This document shows positions 35,142-43,924 of a stretch of DNA of 64,000 nt, piece by piece. A program made the position numbers and the translations under genes. The stretch comes from Paenibacillus uliginis N3/975 (GTDB taxonomy: Bacteria > Bacillota > Bacilli > Paenibacillales > Paenibacillaceae), in contig NZ_LT840184.1 of NCBI RefSeq assembly GCF_900177425.1, positions 78,308-142,307 on the forward strand, given 5' to 3'. The first letter of the stretch is position 1; every line of letters begins with the position of its first letter. The notes beneath the pieces are model-generated. The model had not been told where the DNA came from and made no database searches. It saw only the letters and a program-made list of their open reading frames with translations.

Positions 35142-36458
35142 ATGCTCAAAGAGCGTGTAGAGTTTCTATGCAAGAAGAAGAATATCTTGCGAAAAGAGCT
35201 TGTTGAGGGTCTGGTAACCCAGGCTCATTTTGCTAACATTCTGGCTGAGCGGTACCCGTTCGTAGAAGATTTGGTCGAACAAATAGCGCAGCGCCTGGGA
35301 GTTTCCATGTCTTATTTATCAGGCGCAGCAGCAGCGGATGATCGCACATTGGAACAAGCGGAAGTCATCTTCCAGGAGTTGTCTCAACAGTCGGTGACTG
35401 AGCAACAAGTGGATGCCTTGGAGGATCGGCACGATGCCCTGACCGTCGAGTTCACCACGGCGCTGATGAAGGCTGTGTATTATCAACGGATGAATGATCA
35501 AGCAGCTTTCGATTATTTACATACATCTTATTTGAATTTTTATCTCGAAAAGTACGGGCGGGCTGACGAAGTGGATGTGCCGTTGCCTCTCAAGAAGGCA
35601 CTGTTGTTTTATAAAATTCAGTATTTCCGGTCAAAAAATCATTATTATGACGTTCTGAACGAGGCAACAAGATTATCCGACCTGCTTGATAAGGGATCTG
35701 AAATTTGGCTGACTGCACAAAATATTAAAATGGAAGCCTACACTTACCTCAAACAATTTGAGCAGGCCAAGCAGGTGTTCGAACAGACGATGAGATATGT
35801 GTATGAGCACCGGCTGTTTCACCGCCTATCCGGATTATATGTTTCTTACAGCGGTTACTGCTTCTCGATGGGGATGACTCAGGAGGCGCTGCTGGCACTG
35901 TCCATGGCGGAGGCCAATCTGGTCTATCTGAGTCATCAGGGGGACGTGATGCCGACTATACTGCACAATCGGATCATTATGCTGACACTGTCTGGTGAGT
36001 TGAAGAAGGCAATGGATGAAATCATTCGCTTTGAAGAGATGATTCATCGGGAGCCGGAGGAAGCGCAGTTGCAGCTCAGACCGGTTACACTTGTATATCG
36101 CTGTGAAGCCGCCTTGGTGCAGAGAAATTGGGGGCTGTTGTCACAGGAAGCCGAACATTTGAGAGGATCTTGTAACAACGAGGATCAGCATATGTCTCTT
36201 GCTTTTTATGAATGCCAGCTGTCCCTCGCCCAAGGCGATAAGGAATCTTTTCTGAAATATGCGCTGGAGTGTTTACCATATTATGAGTCCACCGCCCAAG
36301 CCCTCCGTTTGGAGGTATTGTATGAAACGCTGGCGGCTGTATCCGAAGAGCAGCGACGCTATAAGGAATCATCACTTTACTACCGCAAATTGGTGTATTT
36401 ACTGCGGAATAACAAGGCAGATGGGGTTGAAATCAAGTCTCAGGAACAAAACAAATAG
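35142..36458 (+). CDS. XRE-type regulator with TPR-like repeats
   Basis: A 438-residue protein from ATG 35142 (GAGGGGAG upstream; an earlier in-frame ATG at 35082 lacks a site). The first 65 residues form a Cro/CI-type helix-turn-helix (LKERVEFLCKKKNILRKELVEGLVTQAHFANIL), and the rest is a right-handed array of helices like the TPR regulators PlcR, Rgg and AimR (LKQFEQAKQVFEQTMRYVYEH). Such proteins often bind short peptides. No peptide gene is evident next to it, so a ligand is only a possibility. Confidence 0.7.
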   Translation: MLKERVEFLCKKKNILRKELVEGLVTQAHFANILAERYPFVEDLVEQIAQRLGVSMSYLSGAAAADDRTLEQAEVIFQELSQQSVTEQQVDALEDRHDALTVEFTTALMKAVYYQRMNDQAAFDYLHTSYLNFYLEKYGRADEVDVPLPLKKALLFYKIQYFRSKNHYYDVLNEATRLSDLLDKGSEIWLTAQNIKMEAYTYLKQFEQAKQVFEQTMRYVYEHRLFHRLSGLYVSYSGYCFSMGMTQEALLALSMAEANLVYLSHQGDVMPTILHNRIIMLTLSGELKKAMDEIIRFEEMIHREPEEAQLQLRPVTLVYRCEAALVQRNWGLLSQEAEHLRGSCNNEDQHMSLAFYECQLSLAQGDKESFLKYALECLPYYESTAQALRLEVLYETLAAVSEEQRRYKESSLYYRKLVYLLRNNKADGVEIKSQEQNK

Positions 36459-36658
36459 TTACAGAAAGCAGTAAGCTCCATTTGGAGAACAAAGTTTTGT
36501 AGGAGAGCCCCCTTTTTAACAATAAAACAGCTTTAAAATTGTAATTAAGATCTCTAATCTCACTTTCTTTTATATGTATTGATTTCTATTGTTTGGTAAA
36601 TGGGTGGACCCTATACTTAAAGTACAGTAGAACAATATGAAAAAAAGGAGTGACTATC

Positions 36659-37075
36659 ATGGGTTGGTTTAACAAAAATAAATCAAATCAGGATGCATTG
36701 GAGCAGGCCGATAAAGTGGTGAATAAAGGACTATCCGGTTTGTTGATGAAAAGTTTTGTACCGAAGGAGCATCGGGAACGGATCAATGAAAGTCTTCAGA
36801 CGGCGAAACAGGCGCAGATGGCTGCTGAGGGAGCTATTCCCCTCACGGCAACCGCGGTCGTGCTCTCCGTGTCGGACACAGGGAAGCTGGTGAACTTTGA
36901 TCCTATTGTGGTGCTAACGCTGGATGTGACGGAAACGAACGGAAGCCGATATCAGAAGACACAGGAGACGTTGGTATCTAAATTGCAAATTCCACGTATA
37001 GGAGATCGGGTAGCTCTGGGCCACAATCCGGCTAATCCTTCAGAGCTGATCTATATGGGATTATTGACACCCTAG
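36659..37075 (+). CDS. Hypothetical protein, 138 residues
   Basis: From ATG 36659 (AAAGGAG upstream). The first half is helical and basic, and the second half looks like a small beta barrel (VLSVSDTGKLVNFDPIVVLTLDV; IGDRVALGHNPANP). No signal peptide or membrane segment. I do not recognise the family. It sits alone between an XRE-type regulator and an FAD oxidoreductase and has its own terminator. Confidence 0.55.
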   Translation: MGWFNKNKSNQDALEQADKVVNKGLSGLLMKSFVPKEHRERINESLQTAKQAQMAAEGAIPLTATAVVLSVSDTGKLVNFDPIVVLTLDVTETNGSRYQKTQETLVSKLQIPRIGDRVALGHNPANPSELIYMGLLTP

Positions 37076-37117
37076 CTGCGAAAGGGAGAATCATGGAGAA
37101 GAGGTATTTAAGTCCTA

Positions 37118-37158
37118 AACCCAATTGACCTGGATGAATGAGGTCGGTTGGGTTTTTT
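37118..37158 (+). terminator. Terminator after the 138-residue protein gene
   Basis: AACCCAATTGACCT pairs with AGGTCGGTTGGGTT, followed by T. Confidence 0.85.
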
Positions 37159-37328
37159 GGTGTATACATATCTCATTAAGTAAAAGAATCAAGTAATTGA
37201 AAGGAATAAACAAGTATGTTACCATGTGGATGGAAAATATTGTGGCGTTTTTTGAATAGTTCCATTTTCCCATAGGCTCTATATATGTGATGCCGGCTAT
37301 TATACTCGGAGGGAAGTAACTACAGTAC

Positions 37329-38780
37329 ATGAACATTTTAAAAGTAAGTTTTCGGTCCATCACTGCACTTCTTATTGCTGCTTTGATCGTCCAATGGATT
37401 GTACCTTATCCGCAAGCCAAGACGGTTCAGGCTCCAGCCTCCTGCGGTTCGGGCTGCATCCGGTATGATATCGTAGTCATTGGAAGTGAAATACAAGGTG
37501 TTCTCCTTGCAAGGGAAGCCATGAAGCACGGACTTGATGTGGTTATTCTTGATCCGCGCAGTAAGCTGGGTGGAGAGTTGGTTTTGGGGCAGATGCATTT
37601 TTTGGACGAGCCTAACGATAAGAACAAGAAGAGTCTCGTGCAGGGTGACATCAAAGAGTTGTTTGATGGATTCAAGAAGGGGTCAATCCGTAAAGCCTCC
37701 GAGTTTAACAAGTACTATGACAAAATGATTAAGGGTATTCCGATAAAGAGCGGGATTGAGATTCAATCGGTGAAGACGGTTGCAGTCAAGGGGGAGAAGT
37801 CCCTTCAATCGCTGACTTACCAGATGAATGGCCGGAGCCATCAAGTACAGGCTGGTTACTGGGTGGAGAATACAGACTTTAATGCCTTGACCGGAAAGCT
37901 GGATGCCAAGCGGATACCAGGAATCGAAAGCTTATATCAAGGAAGCGGACATGATCCTGATCATATGGCGGCTACGCTTATGCTTCGATTTAAGAAGGTG
38001 GACTGGCGCAAGCTGCATCAAGCAATTTTGAATGATTATCCGCTTACCAACGTACAGAAGAAATATGGCCCGAACACTTATGTAGATTGGAACATTGCGA
38101 CAGGCCTCAGTAACATTATGATGAAGTACAAGCCGCGTGATCCTCAGCTGGTGCTTAGAGGGATGAATACGCTCGATCAGGGGCATGGGGAAGTCATCAT
38201 GAATGCTCTATTGATATATGATGTTGATCCAGCGGACAAGAAATCGGTTCAAAATGCGATTAACAAAGGAAGAGCTGAAGCGCCTTACGTACTGGAGTAT
38301 ATGCGGAAGAACATTCCGGGTTTCTCCAAGGCTGAACTGAATGGCTATCCGGAATACTTATATATCCGGGACTATAACCGGTTTGAGACGGAGTATGTTA
38401 TGGAATATGAGGATGTGAAGAACAGCCGCATGTTCTGGGATAACGTCAGTATCGGTGGATATTCGATAGATCTTCAAGCTACGACCCGCATTCCGAAAGG
38501 CATCGGATTCGGCAAAACCGATCGGTACGGGATGCCGCTGCGCTCGTTTGAGTTGAAATCTTACGAAAATGTGCTGGTCATCGGTAAAAATGTAGGTGCC
38601 AGCATCAAGGCCTACGGCACTGCGCGGATCATGCCGAATACGGCATTGGCAGCCCAGACGATGGGCATCATTCTGGGTCGTGAGATGAAGGATAAGAGGC
38701 TGAAGGATCTTACCAAGGATGATTTCCTTCGGATTCATGCTTACTTGAAGAAGGATTATAATATCGTTCTGGATAAATAG
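37329..38780 (+). CDS. FAD-dependent oxidoreductase, membrane-anchored or secreted
   Basis: A 483-residue protein with an N-terminal hydrophobic segment (SITALLIAALIVQWIV, residues about 10-26) that is a signal anchor or signal peptide, followed by a Rossmann FAD fold. The dinucleotide motif is altered (VVIGSEIQGVLLAREA, near residue 50, GxExxG-like rather than GxGxxG). The C-terminus has the usual second FAD contact (VLVIGKNVGASIKA; ALAAQTMGIILG). This resembles the FAD-dependent oxidoreductase group that includes outside-facing proteins in Bacillales; the substrate is unknown. GGAGGG lies rather far (about 15 bases) from the ATG. Confidence 0.75.
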   Translation: MNILKVSFRSITALLIAALIVQWIVPYPQAKTVQAPASCGSGCIRYDIVVIGSEIQGVLLAREAMKHGLDVVILDPRSKLGGELVLGQMHFLDEPNDKNKKSLVQGDIKELFDGFKKGSIRKASEFNKYYDKMIKGIPIKSGIEIQSVKTVAVKGEKSLQSLTYQMNGRSHQVQAGYWVENTDFNALTGKLDAKRIPGIESLYQGSGHDPDHMAATLMLRFKKVDWRKLHQAILNDYPLTNVQKKYGPNTYVDWNIATGLSNIMMKYKPRDPQLVLRGMNTLDQGHGEVIMNALLIYDVDPADKKSVQNAINKGRAEAPYVLEYMRKNIPGFSKAELNGYPEYLYIRDYNRFETEYVMEYEDVKNSRMFWDNVSIGGYSIDLQATTRIPKGIGFGKTDRYGMPLRSFELKSYENVLVIGKNVGASIKAYGTARIMPNTALAAQTMGIILGREMKDKRLKDLTKDDFLRIHAYLKKDYNIVLDK

Positions 38781-38813
38781 AGCATGCAACAGTGAAGTAT
38801 ACAACGAAAAGCA

Positions 38814-38853
38814 GCAGGGACCCTTTAACCGGAAGGGGCCCTGCTTTTTTTTA
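38814..38853 (+). terminator. Terminator after the FAD oxidoreductase gene
   Basis: GCAGGGACCCTTT pairs with AAGGGGCCCTGC, followed by T. Confidence 0.85.
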
Positions 38854-38977
38854 TGTGCGGAACTTCTAGTGTTTTTTAAATGAAAGTTAAACGCAGCTTA
38901 AACCCTTTTTAACTTCCTGATGCTACCATGAGAAGGAACTAAAAAGTTGACCATCAGGATAGAGAGGGGAAGTAAAG

Positions 38978-40369
38978 ATGATACGAAATTTGCACAAGTG
39001 GGCTATCGTAGGTGCGATCTGTATGTTAGGAGGAACGATCCTGCCAATGACAGATTCTGTAGTGGCCGCAGCTGCCGTTCAACAACATAAGGATGAGGTA
39101 GCCGTATGGAAGCAATGGGTAAAAGAGAATGCTGTTCCTATGCAAATCGAGCCAGAGAATGTGGAATCCATAAAGAAGAAGGACGTATTTCAGGATTTGC
39201 AGTTTTTAAAACCGCTGCTGAAGGACAAACGAATCGTCAGTCTCGGGGAAGCATCGCATGGAGCATCGGAATACAATTCGGCTAAAGTGAGATTCGTTCA
39301 ATTTCTTCATGAAGAGATGGGATTCGACGTCATTGCGTTCGAAACTCCGTTAGGAGATGCTACCGCTGCATATGCACGGATTGGTAAGGATAAGTCGGAA
39401 GAGACGATGAACAAGGCTGTTTACGGCGTATGGCAGGTGAAAGAGAACTTAGCGCTGTTTGAATATATCGCTAAGCAGAGCAAGACGGACCGGCCGCTCA
39501 TTTTGACTGGTTTCGATGTCCAGGGGACGACGGAGCTGTTTATGGCGTTTGGGAAGGAGTGGTTTGACACAGTAGACCCGAAGCAGGGCCGTCGCTTCGA
39601 ACAAGCTGAGAAGCTCTTTATCGAAGTACATAGCTATGATGACATGAAGAAGTTCCGTAACGTACAAAAAGATCTGATTCAGGAGTATAAGACGCTTCAA
39701 ACATTCATTGTTAAAAATGAAAAGAAGCTGAATTCTCCAATGCCGCAGCATAAGGACATGGTACCGATCATGAAAAGGGTATTGCAAAATCGAATCGACA
39801 TGTTGGATAACTATGTGGAGCACATGGTCCAGATGTTTGCTGACAAGGATACGAAGCACCTTCCGAAAGCGAGCTATCTTCGAGACAAGATGATGGCAGA
39901 CAATGTAGCTTGGTTGGCAGAAGAGATGTACTCTGACAAAAAAATGATACTATGGGGTCATAATTACCATATTCGCAATCATAACTCGACAATGATTACC
40001 GAGCATAACGGTCTAGGATTTACTAATGACCCATATCCGACGATGGGCGAGATGCTTCCGGTGGAGCTGCAGCGTCAGCATTATGCAATTGGTCTGTATG
40101 CCTATCAAGGAAGCTCTCTGAAGAACAACAACGAGACGGAGGCCGTCCAGTTGCCGCATCCAGCTGGCAGTCTTGAAGATATTCTGAAGGCAAGTGGGCA
40201 CCCTGCTTCGTTTGTTGATCTGGAGAATCAGTCGCTGAAGCAAGGGACAACGTGGATGTACACGCCTCGCGTTGCGAAGTCCTGGGGAGTGTTGGATGAA
40301 GTTATGATTGTCCGTGATCAATACGACGGTCTCGTGTTCATCGATACGATTCATCCTTCGAAGCGATGA
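38978..40369 (+). CDS. Erythromycin-esterase-like protein, secreted
   Basis: A 463-residue protein with a signal peptide (WAIVGAICMLGGTILPM, then cleavage near VVAAAA) and an Ere-type domain: LGEASHGASEYN (near residue 88, the conserved Glu and His), FDVIAFETPLGDA, LTGFDVQGT and ILWGHNYHIRN. True Ere enzymes open the macrolide ring inside the cell; this export signal points to a different role, perhaps outside-acting hydrolysis. GAGGGGA precedes the ATG. Drug resistance should not be assumed. Confidence 0.8.
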   Translation: MIRNLHKWAIVGAICMLGGTILPMTDSVVAAAAVQQHKDEVAVWKQWVKENAVPMQIEPENVESIKKKDVFQDLQFLKPLLKDKRIVSLGEASHGASEYNSAKVRFVQFLHEEMGFDVIAFETPLGDATAAYARIGKDKSEETMNKAVYGVWQVKENLALFEYIAKQSKTDRPLILTGFDVQGTTELFMAFGKEWFDTVDPKQGRRFEQAEKLFIEVHSYDDMKKFRNVQKDLIQEYKTLQTFIVKNEKKLNSPMPQHKDMVPIMKRVLQNRIDMLDNYVEHMVQMFADKDTKHLPKASYLRDKMMADNVAWLAEEMYSDKKMILWGHNYHIRNHNSTMITEHNGLGFTNDPYPTMGEMLPVELQRQHYAIGLYAYQGSSLKNNNETEAVQLPHPAGSLEDILKASGHPASFVDLENQSLKQGTTWMYTPRVAKSWGVLDEVMIVRDQYDGLVFIDTIHPSKR

Positions 40370-40531
40370 AAACAAACCATTGACTAGATGATTGTCTAAC
40401 ATAGGGTCTGTTAAACAGAACGTGTAAAAAGGCGACAAATCAAGGGTGATTCTGTCGTCGTTTCATACATAAGTTTGTTTAATTAGGGCGTTTCTTGAAT
40501 GTGGTTCGGTAGATAGATACTATTTTTATTC

Positions 40532-40560
40532 TTGACGGGAAAAAATGGATGTTATACACT
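40532..40560 (+). promoter_or_regulatory. Promoter candidate of the T-box leader
   Basis: TTGACG (40532-40537), a 17-bp spacer and TACACT (40555-40560). Transcription would start only about 95 bases before the T-box sequence. Confidence 0.45.
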
Positions 40561-40565
40561 GGATG

Positions 40566-40716
40566 AAATTTAATCGTAAATGCACACAGAATCCTACCGT
40601 TATCATAAGGGCATCATTGGTCGATGATGGCAGAGGAGCGTGCGCTTTTAACGGCACGAATCAGGGTGGTAACGCGGAAGAATACTCCGTCCCTTTTTGG
40701 GGGGCGGAGTTTTTTG
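40566..40716 (+). ncRNA. T-box leader (short form) before a GNAT gene
   Basis: The T-box core AGGGTGGTAACGCGG (40663-40677) is near consensus, with TGGT to pair with tRNA acceptor ends bearing ACCA. A terminator follows (ACTCCGTCCC 40684-40693 with GGGGCGGAGT 40701-40710, then T), and a CGTGC/GCACG hairpin precedes it. I cannot find a convincing Stem I with AG bulge or specifier codon in the roughly 95 bases upstream, so the amino acid is unknown. The rest of the gap from 40370 has a weak hairpin near 40428-40465. Confidence 0.75.
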
Positions 40717-40749
40717 TTTTTTCAAATTTGATGGAGGGAGATGAAGAGG

Positions 40750-41559
40750 ATGTTTGAAAAGGTTGATCCACAGTATCTTTTAGAAGGGGTAGACGGCTTT
40801 ATTCAAGAGGAGGTATCGTACAATCTGTTTTATCTGATTACCGGGTTTGAAGAAGCGCTAACAATCAAATCTTGTGATAGTAAAGTTCTGTTCGCCCAAT
40901 CTCCAAGAGGAAATCCTTGGTTGTGGGTCAACAGAGACCTGCCGGAAGAGGAAAGGGAAAACGCGCTAAAGCTGCTTATTGAGTACTTGGATGAGACTCC
41001 GCTGACAGGAGTATCCAGTGAACCCCGGACGGCAGAGATGTTTGCTAATCTGTATGGGGCAAGGTATCACACAAGTATAAAAAGGCGTATGGACATGGAG
41101 GCGTATGCTTGCCCGCAGGTTGTAAAACCGGAGGGAGTGAGCGGGTGTTTGCGGTCTGCCCAGCTAGGGGATGTAGAGACGGTGGCGCAGTATTTGGCTG
41201 GATTTTCTGAGGACGGTTATGGAATCGTTGTAGACCCGGCAAGCCAGATGGAAGCTGCAGAGATAATGGTCTGTAAGGGCGGATTGTATATGTGGCTGGT
41301 AGACGATCGCCCTGTTTCCATGGCACAAATTGCGCATCGTTCTCCCAGACATGGACGGATCAATGCGGTCTTTACACCGAGGAATGAGCGGAGAAAAGGG
41401 TATGCTGGGGCTGTCGTATCAGGCTTGTGTTCCATACTGCTGGGTGAAGGGCTTGTACCGATGCTTTATGCGGATATGGTCAATCCTGCTTCGAACCGGG
41501 CGTATCAGAAGATAGGCTTTATCCAAAGCGGTCAAATTTCAGATATTCGTTTTGAATAG
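40750..41559 (+). CDS. GNAT-family N-acetyltransferase
   Basis: A 269-residue protein with a C-terminal GNAT domain: AQIAHRSPRHGRINAVFTP, then acetyl-CoA binding NERRKGYAGAVVSGL (Q/RxxGxA pattern) and NPASNRAYQKIGF, the usual C-terminal motif. The N-terminal 120 residues look like a second, degenerate GNAT half. ATG 40750 is preferred because GGAGGGAG ends too close to ATG 40741. Control by a T-box leader is unusual for this family and hints at an amino-acid- or tRNA-linked substrate. Confidence 0.82.
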   Translation: MFEKVDPQYLLEGVDGFIQEEVSYNLFYLITGFEEALTIKSCDSKVLFAQSPRGNPWLWVNRDLPEEERENALKLLIEYLDETPLTGVSSEPRTAEMFANLYGARYHTSIKRRMDMEAYACPQVVKPEGVSGCLRSAQLGDVETVAQYLAGFSEDGYGIVVDPASQMEAAEIMVCKGGLYMWLVDDRPVSMAQIAHRSPRHGRINAVFTPRNERRKGYAGAVVSGLCSILLGEGLVPMLYADMVNPASNRAYQKIGFIQSGQISDIRFE

Positions 41560-41561
41560 GT

Positions 41562-41591
41562 TTGACCTTAACTGGAAGGTGCTGGTATAAT
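41562..41591 (+). promoter_or_regulatory. Sigma-A promoter of the SDR leader
   Basis: TTGACC (41562-41567), an 18-bp spacer and TATAAT (41586-41591), giving a leader of about 250 bases before the SDR gene. Confidence 0.65.
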
Positions 41592-41597
41592 GGCGAC

Positions 41598-41781
41598 GGA
41601 GATGTAGTGAAAGGGGAATTGAAACTTCATGGCAGGTACTTTGTAATGGTTATTTCATGAAATAGAACACCTTTATCGTGGATAGGATCACGGGATAGGT
41701 GTGTCTGTTCATACCATTACGAAGGACGCTAGGTAAGGAGTTATAAATGACCTGGCGAATACCTTTAGGGTATTCGTTTTT
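41598..41781 (+). ncRNA. Structured leader with terminator, candidate riboswitch
   Basis: Helices readable by eye: GTAATGGT (41643-41650) with ACCATTAC (41713-41720) enclosing two hairpins, ATTTCATGAAAT and an extended arm ACACC/GGTGT with TATC-GTG/CAC-GATA; then GCTAGGT (41728-41734) with ACCTGGC (41750-41756), overlapping a strong terminator CGAATACC/GGGTATTCG and five T (41756-41781). The three-way junction followed by a competing terminator is riboswitch-like. I do not recognise it as TPP, SAM, FMN, lysine, glycine, guanidine, ZTP, preQ1 or T-box. Class unknown. Confidence 0.5.
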
Positions 41782-41847
41782 GTGTTTGTCAGATTCATCT
41801 CCTTTAACCCTTGCTGTTGCTTCCTTAAATATCAGGAGGAGTTATAT

Positions 41848-42618
41848 ATGAAAGCATTACAGGGTAAAATCGCAATCGTAACTGGAGCCAGCCGTCGGAT
41901 CGGTATTGGCTCGGCTATTTGTCAGGCACTCGCTGAGGCGGGAGCCGATATCTTTTTCACGTATTGGCGGCCATACGACCGTACGATGGAGTGGGGAGAA
42001 GATCACGATTGGCCGCAGCTTCTTGTTAAGCAGCTGGAACAGGAAGGGGTTCGTGCGTATGGCATGGAAGCAGACTTGTCTCATCCGGCGACACCAAAGC
42101 AGATTATAGAGGAAGTCTTTTCGGTGCTTGGACCGCCTTCCATTCTTGTAAACAATGCAACACACTCGACCTTGGACGGTTATGAAAATTTGAGCGCTGA
42201 CATTCTGGATGCGCACTATGCTGTGAACGTGCGTGGTACATGCATGCTCTGTGCGGAGTTCGCCAAGGCTTTTCAGCTCCCTTCTGGAGGAAGGATCATT
42301 AATATGACCTCAGGTCAGGATAAGGGGCCGATGCCGGGCGAGCTTGCTTATGTGGCTACCAAGGGAGCCATCTCTGCATTTACCGTCTCATTAGCTGCTG
42401 AACTGGCACCGCTGCAGATCACGGTGAATGCCGTTGACCCCGGTCCGACCGATTCCGGATGGATGAGCGAGGAGTTGAAGAGCTACCTGCTCCCAAGGTT
42501 TCCGATGAAGCGCATTGGTCAGCCTTCGGATGCTGCACGTCTGGTGAAGCTGCTGTCTTCGGATGAAGCTAGCTGGATTACCGGACAGATTATCCATTCG
42601 GATGGCGGATTTATGTGA
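41848..42618 (+). CDS. Short-chain dehydrogenase/reductase
   Basis: A 256-residue classical SDR. Cofactor motif TGASRRIGIGSAI (an expanded TGxxxGxG), NNAT (near residue 102) in place of NNAG, catalytic Ser in INMTSGQ and YVATK (Tyr and Lys near residues 163-167), and a FabG-like C-terminus (GQIIHSDGGFM). ATG 41848 is preceded by AGGAGGA. The NADPH-type Arg after the glycine motif fits a FabG-like reductase, but substrate is unknown. Expression appears to depend on the structured leader upstream. Confidence 0.85.
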   Translation: MKALQGKIAIVTGASRRIGIGSAICQALAEAGADIFFTYWRPYDRTMEWGEDHDWPQLLVKQLEQEGVRAYGMEADLSHPATPKQIIEEVFSVLGPPSILVNNATHSTLDGYENLSADILDAHYAVNVRGTCMLCAEFAKAFQLPSGGRIINMTSGQDKGPMPGELAYVATKGAISAFTVSLAAELAPLQITVNAVDPGPTDSGWMSEELKSYLLPRFPMKRIGQPSDAARLVKLLSSDEASWITGQIIHSDGGFM

Positions 42619-42656
42619 ATCCGATGTTTATGTATGTTTTGAGGCTAATATATAAG

Positions 42657-42684
42657 AAGGACCGACAGCATGCTGTCGGTCCTT
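42657..42684. terminator. Perfect 28-bp palindrome between SDR and mazG
   Basis: Centred on ACAGCATGCTGT with GGACCG/CGGTCC arms; no T tract follows, but it lies between converging genes and probably acts as a bidirectional terminator or barrier. Confidence 0.5.
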
Positions 42685-42702
42685 CATCGTTATAAGGGCT
42701 AA

Positions 42703-43032
42703 CTATGAAAGGCTGCTTTCTGAATAGCGCTGAAATAATTTTTGTTGATGTGATTGAAAAACATCTTCAAGGTTAATGTCATATTTATTGGCGATAACGA
42801 TCAGGTTTCCCAGGACGTCACCAAGTTCCTCCACCAGTTCTTGTTTATGCTCAAGGTATGTACCGTTGTCTTCATCGGGCCGATCGCGTCCAATCTCCAA
42901 AGCTCTAATGGCCCGTGCCACCTCGCCCGTTTCTTCAGCTAAAAATCCGATTCGTATAAAGATATCAAGCTCAGACCACCCGCGGGATTCGTAATATTCT
43001 TTGACCCATTGTTGAAATTGATTGACGTCCAT
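42703..43032 (-). CDS. MazG-like nucleotide pyrophosphohydrolase
   Basis: A 109-residue all-helical enzyme of the MazG/all-alpha NTP pyrophosphatase group. The metal-binding acidic motif is visible in GFLAEETGEVARAIRA and the second in ELVEELGDVLGNLIVIANK. It hydrolyses NTPs or damaged dNTPs to monophosphates. ATG 43032 is used because the residues before it are not conserved in type. Divergent from the LOG gene. Confidence 0.82.
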   Translation of the reverse strand: MDVNQFQQWVKEYYESRGWSELDIFIRIGFLAEETGEVARAIRALEIGRDRPDEDNGTYLEHKQELVEELGDVLGNLIVIANKYDINLEDVFQSHQQKLFQRYSESSLS

Positions 43033-43129
43033 AGCTGTTTTCCTCCCCAAATGCAATAATTTAAATGAAGCAGATAATCATATATATTAAAGAAGTATAA
43101 TTCAAAAAGAAAACATACGGAGGGACAAC

Positions 43130-43711
43130 ATGAAGAGAATTGCTGTATTTTGCGGATCTAGTGACGGTGCTTCACCAGCATATAAAGAAGGTGCTGTCCA
43201 GCTGGGCAAGGAACTCGCCAGACGGGGGATTACGCTCGTATACGGAGGGGCCAGTGTCGGAATTATGGGGACTGTAGCCGATGCGGTTTTGGAAGCGGGA
43301 GGGCAAGTGATTGGCGTCATTCCCCAAATGCTGGAGGACCGGGAGATATCTCATCGTAATTTAACGGAATTGATTGTAGTTGGTTCGATGCATGAACGAA
43401 AGACGAAAATGTCCGATTTAGCGGACGGATTTATTGCTCTGCCGGGAGGGCCCGGAACGCTGGAGGAATTTTTCGAAATTTTCACCTGGGCTCAATTGGG
43501 ACTTCATCAAAAACCGTGTGGAATTTTGAATGTTAACGGCTATTACGACTTGCTTATTTCATTCTTTGATCATATGCATGGACAGCAATTTTTACATGAA
43601 AAATACCGTTCCATGGCTCTTGTTGATTCCGATCCGGCGGGTTTGATTGAGAAATTCAATACATATACCCCGCCTTCCGTGAAAACTTACATTAAGGAAG
43701 ACCAAACCTAA
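43130..43711 (+). CDS. LOG-family nucleoside monophosphate phosphoribohydrolase (YvdD-like)
   Basis: A 193-residue Rossmann-like enzyme with the family motif PGGPGTLEEFFE (near residue 104) and an N-terminal VFCGSSDG. LOG proteins release the base from cytokinin or other nucleoside 5'-monophosphates. CGGAGGGA precedes the ATG. Next to the MazG-like gene, which also acts on nucleotides, though on the other strand. Confidence 0.88.
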   Translation: MKRIAVFCGSSDGASPAYKEGAVQLGKELARRGITLVYGGASVGIMGTVADAVLEAGGQVIGVIPQMLEDREISHRNLTELIVVGSMHERKTKMSDLADGFIALPGGPGTLEEFFEIFTWAQLGLHQKPCGILNVNGYYDLLISFFDHMHGQQFLHEKYRSMALVDSDPAGLIEKFNTYTPPSVKTYIKEDQT

Positions 43712-43847
43712 ACAACATAGAACAGGCGATGCACTATAAGGGGCCTGACCCCGAAACTCATCCACTAAGATCCCTCAATCAGAAAAATTCAGATGCATGA
43801 GCGATTAGAGGAATGATTCGTAGGCGTAGTGTCTCTTAACAGAGAAT

Positions 43848-43886
43848 GGGGGTGTCCCAGGTCAACAGACCTTTTGGGACACCCCC
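43848..43886. repeat. 39-bp palindrome, copy 2
   Basis: Reverse complement differs from copy 1 at two positions; the arms extend to GAATG/CATTC. It lies between the converging LOG and kdpD-like genes and probably terminates both. Confidence 0.85.
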
Positions 43887-43924
43887 ATTCTTATTCCCAA
43901 GTGCTGACGGCAGTTTCTATTCCG

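Noticed and set aside
38978..40369. Macrolide resistance gene
   Set aside because: The domain is Ere-like but a signal peptide is present and chromosomal homologues are common; resistance cannot be claimed from sequence.
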